From the NCBI GenBank assembly GCA_003153875.1, contig PMBY01000479.1:1-5553 (forward strand): a stretch of DNA of 5,553 nucleotides, given 5' to 3'. The position numbers were made by a program, and so were the translations under genes. This DNA comes from Myxococcales bacterium (lineage in GTDB: Bacteria; Myxococcota; Polyangia; Fen-1088). Of the stretch, positions 5,024-5,553 are shown piece after piece; position 1 is the stretch's first letter, and every line of letters begins with the position of its first letter. The notes beneath the pieces are model-generated. The model was not told where the DNA came from, did no database searches, and worked only from the letters and a program-made list of their open reading frames with translations.

Positions 5024-5553
5024 CTATCGAAGCCGAGATCGTACTGGAGGCGCGGGGGCTGACCCGCACCTATCGCCGAGGCAACGAGGACGTTCACGCC
5101 GTCAGCGGCGTGTCCCTCACTGTCCAACGTGGGGAATTCATTTCCTTCACTGGACCCTCAGGCTCCGGCAAGACCACGCTGCTGAACCTCTTGGGGTGCC
5201 TGGACAATCCCAGTGCCGGCGAGCTCAGCTTGGCCGGCCGGAGCATTTTCGGCCAGGGGAACAACCTGGGCGAGCGGCGCCTGACCCGGATCCGGCGGGA
5301 ACTTTTCGGGTATGTGTTCCAAAACTTTCATCTCATCCCCACCCTCACCGTGCGGGAAAACGTGCTGCTCCCGCTCGCTTTTTACCGCAAGCCCGGGCTG
5401 CAAGGGGATGCCGACGAGTTGCTTACCCAGCTCGGCCTGGAGCACCGCCTGCACCACCTGCCAGGACAGATCTCGGGAGGGGAAATGCAACGGGTCGCCA
5501 TCGCACGGGCACTGATCAACCGCCCCCAGATCCTGCTGGCGGATGAGCCGACC
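5020..5553 (+). CDS. LolD/MacB-type ABC transporter ATP-binding protein, TTG start, 3' truncated
   Basis: The first 178 residues of the ATPase that powers the upstream permease; the window ends just inside Walker B. Visible motifs: A-loop aromatic Tyr18, Walker A GPSGSGKTT (45-53), Q-loop VFQNFHLIP with Gln101, signature ISGGEMQRVAIARA (151-164), and Walker B ILLADEPT (171-178) with catalytic Glu176. LLGCLDNPSAGE and the Q-loop context place it in the MacB/LolD/FtsE-like group, matching the permease type. The start is taken as TTG at 5020 because it overlaps the permease stop as TTGA, copying the ATGA junctions upstream. No in-frame ATG occurs before Met156, which would delete Walker A, and the first in-frame GTG (codon 31) would delete the A-loop. 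The protein is normally about 220-240 aa, so roughly 50-60 residues, including the D-loop remainder and H-loop, lie beyond the window. Confidence 0.93.
   Translation, partial: MTIEAEIVLEARGLTRTYRRGNEDVHAVSGVSLTVQRGEFISFTGPSGSGKTTLLNLLGCLDNPSAGELSLAGRSIFGQGNNLGERRLTRIRRELFGYVFQNFHLIPTLTVRENVLLPLAFYRKPGLQGDADELLTQLGLEHRLHHLPGQISGGEMQRVAIARALINRPQILLADEPT

Noticed and set aside
5196..5546. Plus-strand open frame (116 aa) within the ATPase region
   Set aside because: It is in a different frame from the one showing Walker A, Q-loop, signature and Walker B, and is rich in Pro, Arg and Ala as expected for a shadow frame.

Overview
The window looks like a high-GC (about 60% by eye) Gram-negative bacterial chromosome segment. 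Support for Gram-negative comes from an outer-membrane beta-barrel candidate, two predicted lipoproteins and an FtsX/MacB-type ABC transporter. The proteins do not let me name a genus. A proteobacterium or myxobacterium-like lineage is plausible but unproven. There are no RNA genes, mobile elements or CRISPR arrays that I can support.

Layout. (1) Bases 2-136, plus strand: the last 44 codons of a short-chain dehydrogenase/reductase (SDR), cut by the window start. It converges on the next operon across a 74-bp gap in which I see no clear terminator. (2) Bases 2642 to 211, minus strand: a compact three-gene operon, in transcription order a beta-barrel outer-membrane protein, a lipoprotein redoxin with a CPC active site, and a lipoprotein with two YtkA-like domains rich in Met and His. 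The first two genes overlap by 14 bp and the last two are 16 bp apart. (3) Bases 2643-2769: a 127-bp divergent intergenic region that must hold the promoters for both operons. (4) Bases 2770-5553, plus strand: a second compact operon of a small exported YtkA-like protein, an exported FMN-binding-like protein, an FtsX/MacB-type permease and its LolD/MacB-type ATPase, which is cut by the window end. Every junction in this operon is a 4-bp stop/start overlap (ATGA, ATGA, TTGA). The ATPase starts at TTG.

How the genes may work together. All seven operon genes encode envelope proteins or the energy source for one. The two divergent operons share the YtkA-like fold and a Met-Pro-Ser-Met motif, so I read them as one functional module. 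It would have an ATP-driven inner-membrane FtsX-type machine, periplasmic or lipid-anchored accessory proteins with possible metal-binding and thiol-redox roles, and an outer-membrane barrel. The mixture of redoxin, flavin-domain-like protein and FtsX-type ABC pair recalls loci that accompany P19-type periplasmic iron/copper systems, but no P19 or FTR1 gene is present. A role in metal or redox handling of the envelope is an inference. The combination is the most interesting thing in the window.
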